Part shown: positions 53,103-63,478 of the stretch, in pieces
Layout: each line of letters begins with the position of its first letter
Numbering within the stretch: position 1 is the first letter of the stretch
From: an uncultured Alphaproteobacteria bacterium
GTDB lineage: Bacteria > Pseudomonadota > Alphaproteobacteria > HIMB59
Direction of reading: 5' to 3'
DNA: 64,000 nt
Assembly: GCA_902613185.1 (NCBI GenBank)
Contig: CACMGP010000003.1
Span: forward strand, 62,001-126,000
The notes under the pieces: generated by a model
Databases searched by the model: none
What the model saw: only the letters and a program-made list of their open reading frames with translations
What the model was told of the DNA's origin: nothing
Made by a program: the position numbers and the translations under genes

Positions 53103-54671
53103 TTGCCTGATAAAGTATTAATATTTGATACGACTCTTAGAGATGGAGAGCAGTCTCCTGGAGCTTCGATGAATCAAGAAGAAAAACTCTCTATTGCTAA
53201 ACTATTGGAGGAGTTAAAGGTTGATATAATTGAGGCAGGATTTCCAATAGCCTCTAAAGGTGACTTTAATTCAGTTAAAGCAATTGCAAGTGAAATTAAG
53301 GATTGCCAGATAGCCGGATTAGCTAGGGCAAAACATGAGGATATTGAAACAGCTTGGAATGCTGTAAAAAAAGCGAACAATCCAAGAATTCATACTTTTA
53401 TCGCCACAAGCCCAATTCATATGAAGTTTAAACTCAAGTTAACTGAAGAGGAGGTATTAGAAAAAATTAAAGATAGCGTATCATTTGCAAGAAATTTATG
53501 CCCTAATATTGAGTGGAGTTGTGAAGATGGTGGGAGATCCTCAATTGATTTTTTATATAAATGTATAGAATTAGCTATTGAAAGCGGTGCAACTACAATA
53601 AATATTCCTGACACAGTTGGTTATACATTACCATTTGAATTCGGAGAGATTATTAAAAAAGTTATAAATAATGTTCCTAACATTGATAAAGCAATAATTT
53701 CTGTTCACTGTCATAATGATTTGGGGTTAGCGGTTGCAAATTCTCTCAATGCAGTTGAAAATGGGGCAAGACAAATTGAATGTACAATAAATGGATTAGG
53801 TGAGAGAGCAGGTAACGCAGCATTAGAAGAAGTAGTTATGGCTATGAAAGTCAGATCAGATCTTTTAAATGTCCAATCTAATATCAATACGAGTGCCATT
53901 TCAAAAACATCAAAACTTGTTTCATCAATTACAGGATTTCCTGTTCAACCTAATAAAGCAATTGTTGGCGCTAATGCTTTTGCTCATGAGTCAGGAATTC
54001 ATCAAGATGGAGTCTTAAAAAATGTTCAAACTTATGAAATTATGTCGCCGGAAACGATTGGTTTAAAGAAATCAAGTTTGGTGCTTGGTAAACATTCCGG
54101 AAAGCATGCATTCAAAGAAAAATTAAAAATTTTAGGATATGAAGTAGGTGATAATTATATCAATGAGATTTTCGAAAAATTCAAGCTTTTAGCTGATAAG
54201 AAGAAAGATGTTTATGATGAGGATATTATAGCTTTAGTAGATGATACTCATTTTAATAAATCAAATACTTTAAAACTTAAAAATTTAAGCATAATGTCAG
54301 GCACAAACTCTAAGCATGTTGCTTCTCTAGAGTTAAACTTTAAGGAGGAACCCCAAGAGGTAAGTGGATCTGGAAATGGACCTATTGATGCAGTATTTAA
54401 TTGTATTTCTAAAGTAGTTGGTTTTTCTCCAAAATTGGTTTTGTATCATATAAATGCTATAACACCTGACTCTGATGCACAAGGAGAAGTGACTGTTAAA
54501 CTAGAGTATTTGAATAAAGAATTTATAGGTAAGGCATCTGATATTGACATTATTGTTGCATCTGCAAAATCTTATATCAATGCATGTAATAAAATAATAA
54601 ACTTTGAAAAAAATTCCAATATGCAAGAAGGGGTTTCAGAGATTAGTATCTCAAATATTAAAGGAATATAA
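53103..54671 (+). CDS. leuA: 2-isopropylmalate synthase
   Basis: First committed enzyme of leucine synthesis, condensing acetyl-CoA with 2-oxoisovalerate. The 522-residue protein starts at TTG 53103, only 2 bases after the ilvC stop. The catalytic barrel shows FDTTLRDGEQSPGASM at the N-terminus, the metal-binding HCHNDLGLAVANS near residue 202 and GNAALEEVVMAM near 240. AFAHESGIHQDGVLK is near 295, and the C-terminal regulatory domain (feedback by leucine) covers residues 395-520. The stop is followed immediately by the mreB ATG. Confidence 0.95.
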   Translation: MPDKVLIFDTTLRDGEQSPGASMNQEEKLSIAKLLEELKVDIIEAGFPIASKGDFNSVKAIASEIKDCQIAGLARAKHEDIETAWNAVKKANNPRIHTFIATSPIHMKFKLKLTEEEVLEKIKDSVSFARNLCPNIEWSCEDGGRSSIDFLYKCIELAIESGATTINIPDTVGYTLPFEFGEIIKKVINNVPNIDKAIISVHCHNDLGLAVANSLNAVENGARQIECTINGLGERAGNAALEEVVMAMKVRSDLLNVQSNINTSAISKTSKLVSSITGFPVQPNKAIVGANAFAHESGIHQDGVLKNVQTYEIMSPETIGLKKSSLVLGKHSGKHAFKEKLKILGYEVGDNYINEIFEKFKLLADKKKDVYDEDIIALVDDTHFNKSNTLKLKNLSIMSGTNSKHVASLELNFKEEPQEVSGSGNGPIDAVFNCISKVVGFSPKLVLYHINAITPDSDAQGEVTVKLEYLNKEFIGKASDIDIIVASAKSYINACNKIINFEKNSNMQEGVSEISISNIKGI

Positions 54672-56458
<1,787 letters not shown>

Positions 56459-56466
<8 letters not shown>

Positions 56467-56887
56467 AGTAATTTTTGTAATGATATTATTTTTAATTTAC
56501 GGAAATTTTAGTTTTGTTATAAATGATATTGTTATCTTTTCACTGATAAATATTGCTTTTTATACAGCTCTTAAGGAAAAAAATATAAAAGTTATTGATG
56601 TCATTATATTTATCTTAGCAACTTTTGTTGTAGAGGTTTTTGTAGGATTGCCAATATTAATTGGCATTGTGGTTTTGTTTATACCTCTTATTTTATTAAA
56701 TTACTTAATAAATAATTATAATTTTGCATTATTTATAAAATCATCAATTATTTTTTTACTAAGTTTTATTGCTTTCAGTATATTTGATCAAACATTAGTA
56801 TTCAGATTGTTAAATTTGCAATATTTTATAAGTATATTTATTTTAATTGTAATATTTCTAGGACTCTCAAAATATGGAAAAGAATAA
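56459..56887 (+). CDS. mreD: Rod-shape-determining protein MreD
   Basis: A 142-residue protein with about five hydrophobic helices and almost no loops, as expected for MreD. Sequence identity in this family is low, so the assignment rests mainly on position between mreC (8-base overlap) and mrdA (14-base overlap) and on size. It is a membrane partner of MreC in the elongasome. Confidence 0.82.
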
Positions 56888-58646
56888 GACAAGTGAAGAT
56901 AGTATAAAAATATTAAATAGAAGATCATTCATCATAATTATAGTTGGGGCAATTTTATCATTACTTGTGTCTTTAAGATTATTTTCATTACAAGTTATTA
57001 ATTTTAATTTTTATAAAAAAAAATCAGTTGAAAATAAACTTTCCATAAAACTAACTCCTCCTTTAAGGGGGAATATTTATGACACCAAAAAAAATTTACT
57101 AGCCGGGAGTTCCTCATTATATGAATTTGTAGTGTTTAAAAACTTAAGCAAAGATCATCTTAATGAGATTAAAAAACTTGATAGTCTAATTAAACTTAAC
57201 TTGAATTTTGGCAAAATTTCAAATCAATTAAAAAAATATAATGAATATAGTGGATTTAGTTTAAGTAGAGCTTCATGGGAACAGATTGTAGAATTTGAAA
57301 AAAATAAATTTTTATTTAATTCTATAAAAATTATTGAGTCTAAAAAACGATATTATCCATATCAAAATTTTTCACAAATAATTGGCTATATGGGGCAACC
57401 AACTGAGTCTTCTGAACTTTATTCTAAAGGTGTATTTCATTTAGAAAAAAGTTATGAAAAACATTTAAGGGGTATACCTGGTAAAATATTTAGCGAAGTA
57501 AACGCTAAAGGTAAAACTATTAGAGAAATTTCTATTGAAAAATCCATTAAAGGTAATGATTTAGACTTAACATTAGATTTAACTCTTCAAAATTATTCTC
57601 AAACTCAGCTTCCGTTAGATAAAAAAGGATCCATAGTTGTTATCAGTGTTTCAGATGGATCGATCTTGTCGATGAATTCCAATCCTACTTTTGATGCACA
57701 AATCTTTGAGGATAGGGAAAATAATAAAATTAGAGATTTACTTAACGATGATAAGAAACCACTTTTTAATAGGGCCTTCTCTGGTTTTTATCCTCCAGGT
57801 TCTGTGTTTAAACCAATCTCTGCTTTAGTTGGTCTTCAAAGAAATTTAATTGACACTAAAAAAGAAGTTTTTTGCAAAGGGCACTCCTCACTTGGTGATA
57901 GAAATTATTATTGTTGGAAAAAAGAGGGGCATGGAAAGGTTAATCTTAAAAAAGCTATTAAAGAGTCTTGTGATGTATATTTTTATGAATTAGCAAAAAA
58001 AACAAATATTGATGATATTGCCAGCTTATCCAGCAATTTAGGTTTAAATAAAGAGTACGATATTGGTTTATCTAACATAGGAAAAGGACTCGTTCCTAGT
58101 AAAAAATGGAAAAAAGCTTTTTTAGACGAAAGTTGGTATCAAGGTGAGACATTAATTACATGTATCGGGCAAGGATATAATCAAACATCTCCATTACAGC
58201 TTGCAACACTTTATTCTGCTATCTTAAATGGAGGAAAATATCCAATACCTAAACTTAATAAAAACACTCCTTCAAGATTTACAGGTAAATTACTAAACAA
58301 TGAACATAAAAAAATTATAATTAATTCTTTAAATGCTGTTGTTCAAGAGCCAAGAGGAACAGCATATAAACTAAGTATTACTAATCCAAACTTTGTCAAA
58401 ATAGGTGGTAAAACAGGAACTTCACAAGTAATAAGAATTAAAGAAAGCGATAGAGAAGACGATCAGTATAAATCAAAGGAAATAGAAGAAAGATTTAAAG
58501 ACCACTCAGTATTTGTGGGCTACGCCCCTTATGATAAGCCAAAATATATAGCTTCAGTGATTATAGAGAATGGTGGATCTGGATCAGCGGTAGCTGCACC
58601 AATTGCTCATAAGATCTTAGATTTTGCTTTTAAAAATAATGTTTAA
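56874..58646 (+). CDS. mrdA: Penicillin-binding protein 2 (elongasome transpeptidase)
   Basis: A 590-residue class B PBP that cross-links lateral peptidoglycan. An N-terminal membrane helix (about residues 18-38) is followed by the pedestal domain (LRGNIYDTKKNLLAG near 62) and the transpeptidase domain. The catalytic motif SxxK is PPGSVFKPISA near residue 315, SxN is ESCDVYFYELA near 364 and KTGT is VKIGGKTGTSQ near 507. A cysteine beside the SxN motif is normal for PBP2. It overlaps mrdB by 8 bases. Confidence 0.95.
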   Translation: MEKNKTSEDSIKILNRRSFIIIIVGAILSLLVSLRLFSLQVINFNFYKKKSVENKLSIKLTPPLRGNIYDTKKNLLAGSSSLYEFVVFKNLSKDHLNEIKKLDSLIKLNLNFGKISNQLKKYNEYSGFSLSRASWEQIVEFEKNKFLFNSIKIIESKKRYYPYQNFSQIIGYMGQPTESSELYSKGVFHLEKSYEKHLRGIPGKIFSEVNAKGKTIREISIEKSIKGNDLDLTLDLTLQNYSQTQLPLDKKGSIVVISVSDGSILSMNSNPTFDAQIFEDRENNKIRDLLNDDKKPLFNRAFSGFYPPGSVFKPISALVGLQRNLIDTKKEVFCKGHSSLGDRNYYCWKKEGHGKVNLKKAIKESCDVYFYELAKKTNIDDIASLSSNLGLNKEYDIGLSNIGKGLVPSKKWKKAFLDESWYQGETLITCIGQGYNQTSPLQLATLYSAILNGGKYPIPKLNKNTPSRFTGKLLNNEHKKIIINSLNAVVQEPRGTAYKLSITNPNFVKIGGKTGTSQVIRIKESDREDDQYKSKEIEERFKDHSVFVGYAPYDKPKYIASVIIENGGSGSAVAAPIAHKILDFAFKNNV

Positions 58647-59742
58647 AGAATTTAAAAGTATATTTAATTTAAATTGGATTTATTTTTTTATCCTTTTGAT
58701 AATTTTTTGGATTGGAGAAATCAATCTTTATTCAGCTGCTGGTGGTTCTCTTGATCCATGGGCATCAAATCAGTTAATAAGATTTTTAATTTTTCTACCT
58801 TTGTTTTTTTTAGTAACAATGTTGGAGCCAAAGTTTATTTATAATTTTGCAGAGATCTTTTTAATTTTAGTTTTGATTGGGCTGATAACAACACTAATTT
58901 TTGGTTATACAGGAATGGGCGCAACAAGATGGATAAGAATTGCTGGATTTAATTTACAAGTATCAGAATTTACAAAAATAGCCTTAGTCATATTTATGGC
59001 TAAATACTTTCACAAACTAAATGCAGAAAAAACCATAGGCCTTTTTAAATCAATACTACCTTTAGTTGTATCAGTAATATTTTTCTTATTAGTAGCTATT
59101 CAACCAGATTTAGGAACTGCTGTAATTATTCTAGTCTTAGGTCTGGTTGTTATTTTTTATGCAGGCATTAAACTAATTTATCCTTTATTATCATTAGGCG
59201 TTATTTTGTCGATTAGTCCAATTTTATGGACATTTTTAAAGCCTTACCAACAAAATAGAATACAAATTTTTCTTAACCCGGACCTAGACCCACTCGGTAA
59301 AGGATATCATATTATTCAATCCAAGATTGCAATAGGTTCTGGTGGGCTTCAAGGAAATGGTTTTCTTGAGGGTTCCCAAAGTAGCTTAGATTTTCTCCCA
59401 GAAAAAGAGACAGATTTTGTTTTTGCAATTTTTTCTGAACAGTTTGGTTTTACAGGGTCTATATTATTAATTTCGCTATTCTTTATCATGTTTTTAATTC
59501 CTGTTTTAAAAACATACAAATTGTCACAAGTTTTTAATAAAATAATCTTATTTGTATTATCTTTTAAAATCTTTTTTGAATTCCTTATAAATATATCTAT
59601 GACTATTGGTATCTTACCAGTAGTTGGAGTTGCATTGCCGTTTATGTCTTATGGAGGAAGTTCTTTGTTGAGTAATTTAGTTATTTGTGCATTATTATTA
59701 AACTTCATGTCTATCAATGAAAATAAGAGAATGTTTTCATGA
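58639..59742 (+). CDS. mrdB: Peptidoglycan glycosyltransferase RodA
   Basis: A SEDS-family polymerase that extends glycan strands with PBP2. The ATG at 58639 (inside the mrdA stop region, ATGTTTAA) is preferred over a longer upstream TTG form, giving 367 residues. Visible are about ten helices, the segment TGMGATRWIRIAGFNLQVSEFTKIALV near residue 90, LLVAIQPDLGTAVIIL near 150, and the extracellular catalytic loop with FLPEKETDFVFAIFSEQFG near 240 (putative catalytic Asp). It ends with GVALPFMSYGGSS, a SEDS hallmark. It overlaps the cupin gene by 4 bases. Confidence 0.94.
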   Translation: MFKEFKSIFNLNWIYFFILLIIFWIGEINLYSAAGGSLDPWASNQLIRFLIFLPLFFLVTMLEPKFIYNFAEIFLILVLIGLITTLIFGYTGMGATRWIRIAGFNLQVSEFTKIALVIFMAKYFHKLNAEKTIGLFKSILPLVVSVIFFLLVAIQPDLGTAVIILVLGLVVIFYAGIKLIYPLLSLGVILSISPILWTFLKPYQQNRIQIFLNPDLDPLGKGYHIIQSKIAIGSGGLQGNGFLEGSQSSLDFLPEKETDFVFAIFSEQFGFTGSILLISLFFIMFLIPVLKTYKLSQVFNKIILFVLSFKIFFEFLINISMTIGILPVVGVALPFMSYGGSSLLSNLVICALLLNFMSINENKRMFS

Positions 59743-60089
59743 TAAAATCTATAAAAAAGCCGTGGGGTTCATATATTGTACTTAATAAATCAAATGATTT
59801 TTTAATAAAAAAGATTGTTGTAAAACCAGAGGGCGTTTTATCATATCAATCACATAATTTTAGATCAGAACACTGGATAATTATTGAGGGTAAAGCAACT
59901 GTGATTATAAATAATCGTACTTTTTATAGATCAGAAAATGAAAATATTTTCATACCTAAAAAAGCAAAACATCGGGTTTTAAATGAGAGTTCAAAAAAGA
60001 AATTAGTTTTAATTGAAGTTCAAACAGGAAGTAAATTTCTAGAGTCAGATATAAAAAGATTTTCAGATATTTATGGAAGAAAAAATTGA
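59739..60089 (+). CDS. Mannose-6-phosphate isomerase-type cupin
   Basis: A 116-residue protein equal to the C-terminal domain of bifunctional ManC/type II phosphomannose isomerases. It opens with KPWGSYIVLNKS and carries the cupin motif with YQSHNFRSEHWIIIEGKATVII near residue 37 and NIFIPKKAKHRVLNES near 70. The nucleotidyltransferase half is missing, so it is a single-domain isomerase or regulator. It is coupled to mrdB and to the following DUF6165 gene (4-base overlap), suggesting a sugar-phosphate or envelope glycan role. Confidence 0.82.
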   Translation: MIKSIKKPWGSYIVLNKSNDFLIKKIVVKPEGVLSYQSHNFRSEHWIIIEGKATVIINNRTFYRSENENIFIPKKAKHRVLNESSKKKLVLIEVQTGSKFLESDIKRFSDIYGRKN

Positions 60090-60475
60090 AAATATTAGCT
60101 GAAATTTCTGTTGGAGAGCTTTTTGATAAAATTACTATATTAAATATTAAATTAAATAAAATTAATGATCCTAACAAATTAAAGAATATAAAAATTGAGC
60201 TAGATGCTTTAGTGGAACAAAGTAATAAACTAATTTTGAAAGATGATGAAATATTAAGAAAAAACATTCAAAAACTCCAAGATATAAATGAAGAGCTTTG
60301 GGATATAGAAAATGCTAAAAGAGAATGTGAGGCCAATAAAGAATTTGGAGAGATTTTTATTAAAATATCTAGAGATGTGCATTTTAAAAATGATATTAGG
60401 GCGTCAATAAAAAAAGAAATTAATCTTTTGTCTAATTCAAAGATATCTGAAGAAAAAGAATACTCTAAGTATTAA
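60086..60475 (+). CDS. DUF6165 family protein
   Basis: A 129-residue helical protein starting at TTG 60086. The opening KILAEISVGELFDKITILNIKLNKI and the central IQKLQDINEELWDIENAKREC match the DUF6165 family, short proteins commonly found beside lipopolysaccharide and sugar genes. The function is unknown. It overlaps the cupin gene by 4 bases and its 3' end overlaps the convergent apt gene by 11 bases. Confidence 0.78.
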   Translation: MKILAEISVGELFDKITILNIKLNKINDPNKLKNIKIELDALVEQSNKLILKDDEILRKNIQKLQDINEELWDIENAKRECEANKEFGEIFIKISRDVHFKNDIRASIKKEINLLSNSKISEEKEYSKY

Positions 60476-60983
60476 CCTTATTTAAACTTATAAGTTTATT
60501 TTTAATTTTTGACCTTCCACCAAGAAAACTTAATTCTAAAAGCACTACAATACCCTTAATTTTAGCTTTTGTTTTTTTAATTAATTTCATTGATGCACGT
60601 ATTGTCCCACTTGTTGCAAAAATGTCGTCAATTATCACAACTTTGTCTGAATTTCTTATCATATCACTTTGAATTTCTAATTGATTAGAGCCGTACTCAA
60701 GTTTGTAACTTGTATTAAATGTCTTGCCAGGTAATTTCCCTTTTTTTCTGATCATAACTAACTTTTTTTTTAATTTGTAGGCGATAGCTGAGGCAAAAAT
60801 AAATCCTCTTGAGTCTATCCCAACTATAGTATTAGCATTTAATTTATTTACTTCTTTTGACATTGAGTTTACAACTCTGTTAAAAATTTTAGGATTTGAT
60901 AAAATTGTAGATATATCGTAAAAAGCGATACCTTTTTTTGGAAAGTCTTTTATAATTCGAATACTTTTTAAATCATTATTCAT
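60465..60983 (-). CDS. apt: Adenine phosphoribosyltransferase
   Basis: Salvages adenine to AMP using PRPP. The start at ATG 60983 gives 172 residues, beginning NNDLKSIRIIKDFPKKGIAFYDIS as in known Apt. A longer form from 61022 would have an untypical 13-residue extension. The PRPP-binding motif VVIIDDIFATSGTI is near residue 113, and GIDSRGFIFASAIAYKL near 55. Its start codon overlaps that of the divergent panB in the sequence CATG at 60981-60984. Confidence 0.92.
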   Translation of the reverse strand: MNNDLKSIRIIKDFPKKGIAFYDISTILSNPKIFNRVVNSMSKEVNKLNANTIVGIDSRGFIFASAIAYKLKKKLVMIRKKGKLPGKTFNTSYKLEYGSNQLEIQSDMIRNSDKVVIIDDIFATSGTIRASMKLIKKTKAKIKGIVVLLELSFLGGRSKIKNKLISLNKVNT

Positions 60984-61770
60984 GAAAAGATCAATTAAAT
61001 CAGTATTTAATAAAAAAAACAAAAAAAAAATAATCTGTCTAACGTCTTATAGTTATAATTATACAAAAATTATTGATGATCTCGTTGATGTAGTTCTAGT
61101 TGGCGACTCAATGAGTAATGTGCTGTATGGGATGGATTCAACAAGGACTATTGACGATCAAATAATGATTAATCATGCTACTGCAGTAAAAAAAGCTGCG
61201 GAGAAATCTCTAGTTTTTTTTGATTTGCCTTACAATAGAGATTTCAGTGAGGCTAATACTGTAAAACGTGTCTTATCTATTATGAAAAAAACTTCTTGCG
61301 ATGGTGTAAAAATTGAGGGAAATACTGAATTAGAAGATGTAATAAAGTATTTAAAGAAAAAAAAAGTTTATGTCATGGCACATTTGGGTTTACAACCACA
61401 AAAATTTACATCTACAAAAAAATTTAAGATATATGGAAAAAAGAAAGAGGATTTAAATAAAATTATTTCGGACTCCTTGTGCTTAGAAAAGGCTGGTGCT
61501 GTATCCATCCTATTGGAGGGAATGTTAACAAAAATAGCAAAGCAAGTTACCACAGTATTAGCAATACCCACTATAGGAATTGGTGCATCCGAATTTTGTG
61601 ACGGTCAAATATTAGTATCTGAGGATATGCTTGGAATGTATGGAAATAATCATCCAAAATTTGTAAAAAGATATGATGATTTATCAAAAAATATCAAAAT
61701 TGCTGTAAAAAAATACTCTAAAGAGGTAAATAACAGCAAATTTCCAAATAAAAAATTTAGATATGACTAA
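60982..61770 (+). CDS. panB: 3-methyl-2-oxobutanoate hydroxymethyltransferase
   Basis: First step of pantothenate (coenzyme A) synthesis, adding a hydroxymethyl group to 2-oxoisovalerate, an ilv-pathway product made by genes in this window. The 262-residue barrel has VVLVGDSMSNVLYGMDST near residue 36, VKIEGNTELEDVIKYL near 112, VMAHLGLQPQ near 131, LLEGMLTKIAKQVT near 178 and IGIGASEFCDGQILVSEDMLGM near 199. The start codon overlaps that of the divergent apt gene. Confidence 0.94.
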   Translation: MKRSIKSVFNKKNKKKIICLTSYSYNYTKIIDDLVDVVLVGDSMSNVLYGMDSTRTIDDQIMINHATAVKKAAEKSLVFFDLPYNRDFSEANTVKRVLSIMKKTSCDGVKIEGNTELEDVIKYLKKKKVYVMAHLGLQPQKFTSTKKFKIYGKKKEDLNKIISDSLCLEKAGAVSILLEGMLTKIAKQVTTVLAIPTIGIGASEFCDGQILVSEDMLGMYGNNHPKFVKRYDDLSKNIKIAVKKYSKEVNNSKFPNKKFRYD

Positions 61771-62765
61771 TAAGTTCTATTGATCGAACTTATTAGAAGA
61801 TTTATAAAAAGATCTTTTTGATAACCCTCAAATAGTTTTAATATTTTTAAAGATTTTTTATTATATTTATTGCAAAAAATTCTTACATCATCATTAATTT
61901 TATATTTTTTCATTAAATTCATTATTTTAATGTAATCATTTTTTAATCTTTTACTTTTTTTGAATACTTTTTTAATAAAATTAACTTCAGTTTTATTTGA
62001 TTTTTTTAATAATAATATTATTGGTAGAGTAATTTTCCCTTCATAAAAATCTTTACCATTCTTTTTTCCAGTAACTCTATCTCCAAAATAATCAAGATAA
62101 TCGTCCATGATTTGAAATATAATTCCAAAATACAATCCTAATTTGTTCAAACTTGAAATTATCGTTAAATTTTTACCAGTTAAAATTGCAGGAATTTTCA
62201 TTGATGCTGCAAATAATTCTGCAGTTTTTAAGGATATGATCTCTATATATTTCCTCTCAGTAATATGAATATTATTTTCATGAGTAAGTTGCAAAAATTC
62301 TCCTTCAGAAATTTTACTACTTACTTGAGACAGTGAAGCCATTGCTTTTAAAGAATTAGCTTTTGTCATTAATTGAAACGACTTTGAAAATAAAAAATCA
62401 CCAAACAAAACACTAAACTTATTATTCCATATTGTGTTAATACTCTTTTGGCCTCTTCGTAATTTACCATCATCAATTACATCATCATGTAGTAGCGTAG
62501 CTCCATGAATGAATTCAATTGCAGCAGACATATCAATATCGCTTGATATTTGTGAATAATTTTTATTTATCATTTTACTTGATAACAAACATATTACTGG
62601 ACGTAATTGCTTTCCTCTTTTTTTGAAAAAATAATTACCTAATTTTGGTATAATGGGGACAGCACTTACTAGAAATCTATCAAGCTCTTTATTAGCTTTA
62701 ACTAACTTTACATTAATTTCTTTATGAATTAACTTTATGGTTTGTTCAAAATTAATTTTTTGCAT
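61767..62765 (-). CDS. ispB: Long-chain polyprenyl diphosphate synthase
   Basis: A 332-residue enzyme that makes the octa- or decaprenyl side chain of ubiquinone. The two aspartate-rich motifs are LLHDDVIDDGKLRRG near residue 92 (FARM) and IIFQIMDDYLDYFGD near 218 (SARM). GKQLRPVICLL and KNGKDFYEGKITLP are typical of this clade. The 5' part is divergent from the methyltransferase gene. Alternative: a shorter chain synthase (IspA), but the length and long C-terminus favour the long-chain type. Confidence 0.9.
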   Translation of the reverse strand: MQKINFEQTIKLIHKEINVKLVKANKELDRFLVSAVPIIPKLGNYFFKKRGKQLRPVICLLSSKMINKNYSQISSDIDMSAAIEFIHGATLLHDDVIDDGKLRRGQKSINTIWNNKFSVLFGDFLFSKSFQLMTKANSLKAMASLSQVSSKISEGEFLQLTHENNIHITERKYIEIISLKTAELFAASMKIPAILTGKNLTIISSLNKLGLYFGIIFQIMDDYLDYFGDRVTGKKNGKDFYEGKITLPIILLLKKSNKTEVNFIKKVFKKSKRLKNDYIKIMNLMKKYKINDDVRIFCNKYNKKSLKILKLFEGYQKDLFINLLISSINRTY

Positions 62766-62770
62766 TAACT

Positions 62771-63478
62771 ATGAATTTATACTCCAAAGATTTTCTACTA
62801 GATGGTAAAATTGTATATTATCAATTAAAGAAAGGCTATAGGAGTGGTATAGAGCCTATTATTCTGGCTTCTAATGCAAAAAAAAAGCACAATAAAATTT
62901 TAGATATGGGTTCTGGTTGTGGTTCTATTTCCCTAATTGTTGCTTATAGAAATCCAGAATCTGAAGTAATTGGTTTTGAAAAAAATGAAACTCACCATAA
63001 AATTTCAATTTTAAATCATAAAGAAAATAACTTAAAAAATTTAAAATTTAAAGTTCAAGACAATTGCATTTTTGATAAAAAATATGAGAGTTACTTTGAT
63101 TTAATTTTATCAAACCCTCCTTTTTATTTTGCAAATAAAGTACTAAAGTCCAAAAATCCCTCCATAATGGCCTCAAAATATATAACTGAGTCAAATTTGA
63201 AAAAATGGATTATCAACATAATTCTTTATTTAAAAATAAAAGGAACAGCTTTTATCATAAATAGATTTGAAAACATGGATTTTATGTTAAATATATTGAG
63301 AAAATTTAATCTAGAAGTTACAACAACACCTTTATTACCTTTTGAAGGTAGAAAACCTAAAAATGCCCTTCTAAAAATCACTAAAAGTAATTATTTTATA
63401 GAGAAAACATCAAATGCAATTATAATCCACGATAATTTATCAAAGTATTCTAAAGATATAGAAAATTGGTTTAAATAA
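62771..63478 (+). CDS. tRNA1(Val) A37 N6-methyltransferase-like protein
   Basis: A 235-residue class I methyltransferase with the N6-adenine NPPY motif as DLILSNPPFYFANK near residue 112 and the SAM motif ILDMGSGCGSISLIVAYRN near 45. The opening TKDFLLDGKIVYYQLKKGYRSG-like segment (DFLLDGKIVYYQ and GYRSGIEPIILAS) matches TrmN6/YfiC, which modifies A37 of tRNA1(Val). The C-terminal HANL-type tail is present. It is coupled to the S49 peptidase gene by a one-base overlap. Confidence 0.83.
   Translation: MNLYSKDFLLDGKIVYYQLKKGYRSGIEPIILASNAKKKHNKILDMGSGCGSISLIVAYRNPESEVIGFEKNETHHKISILNHKENNLKNLKFKVQDNCIFDKKYESYFDLILSNPPFYFANKVLKSKNPSIMASKYITESNLKKWIINIILYLKIKGTAFIINRFENMDFMLNILRKFNLEVTTTPLLPFEGRKPKNALLKITKSNYFIEKTSNAIIIHDNLSKYSKDIENWFK

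Noticed and set aside
53174-53899. Reverse-strand frames of 62-68 residues opposite leuA
   Set aside because: They overlap invariant catalytic regions of leuA; shadow frames only.
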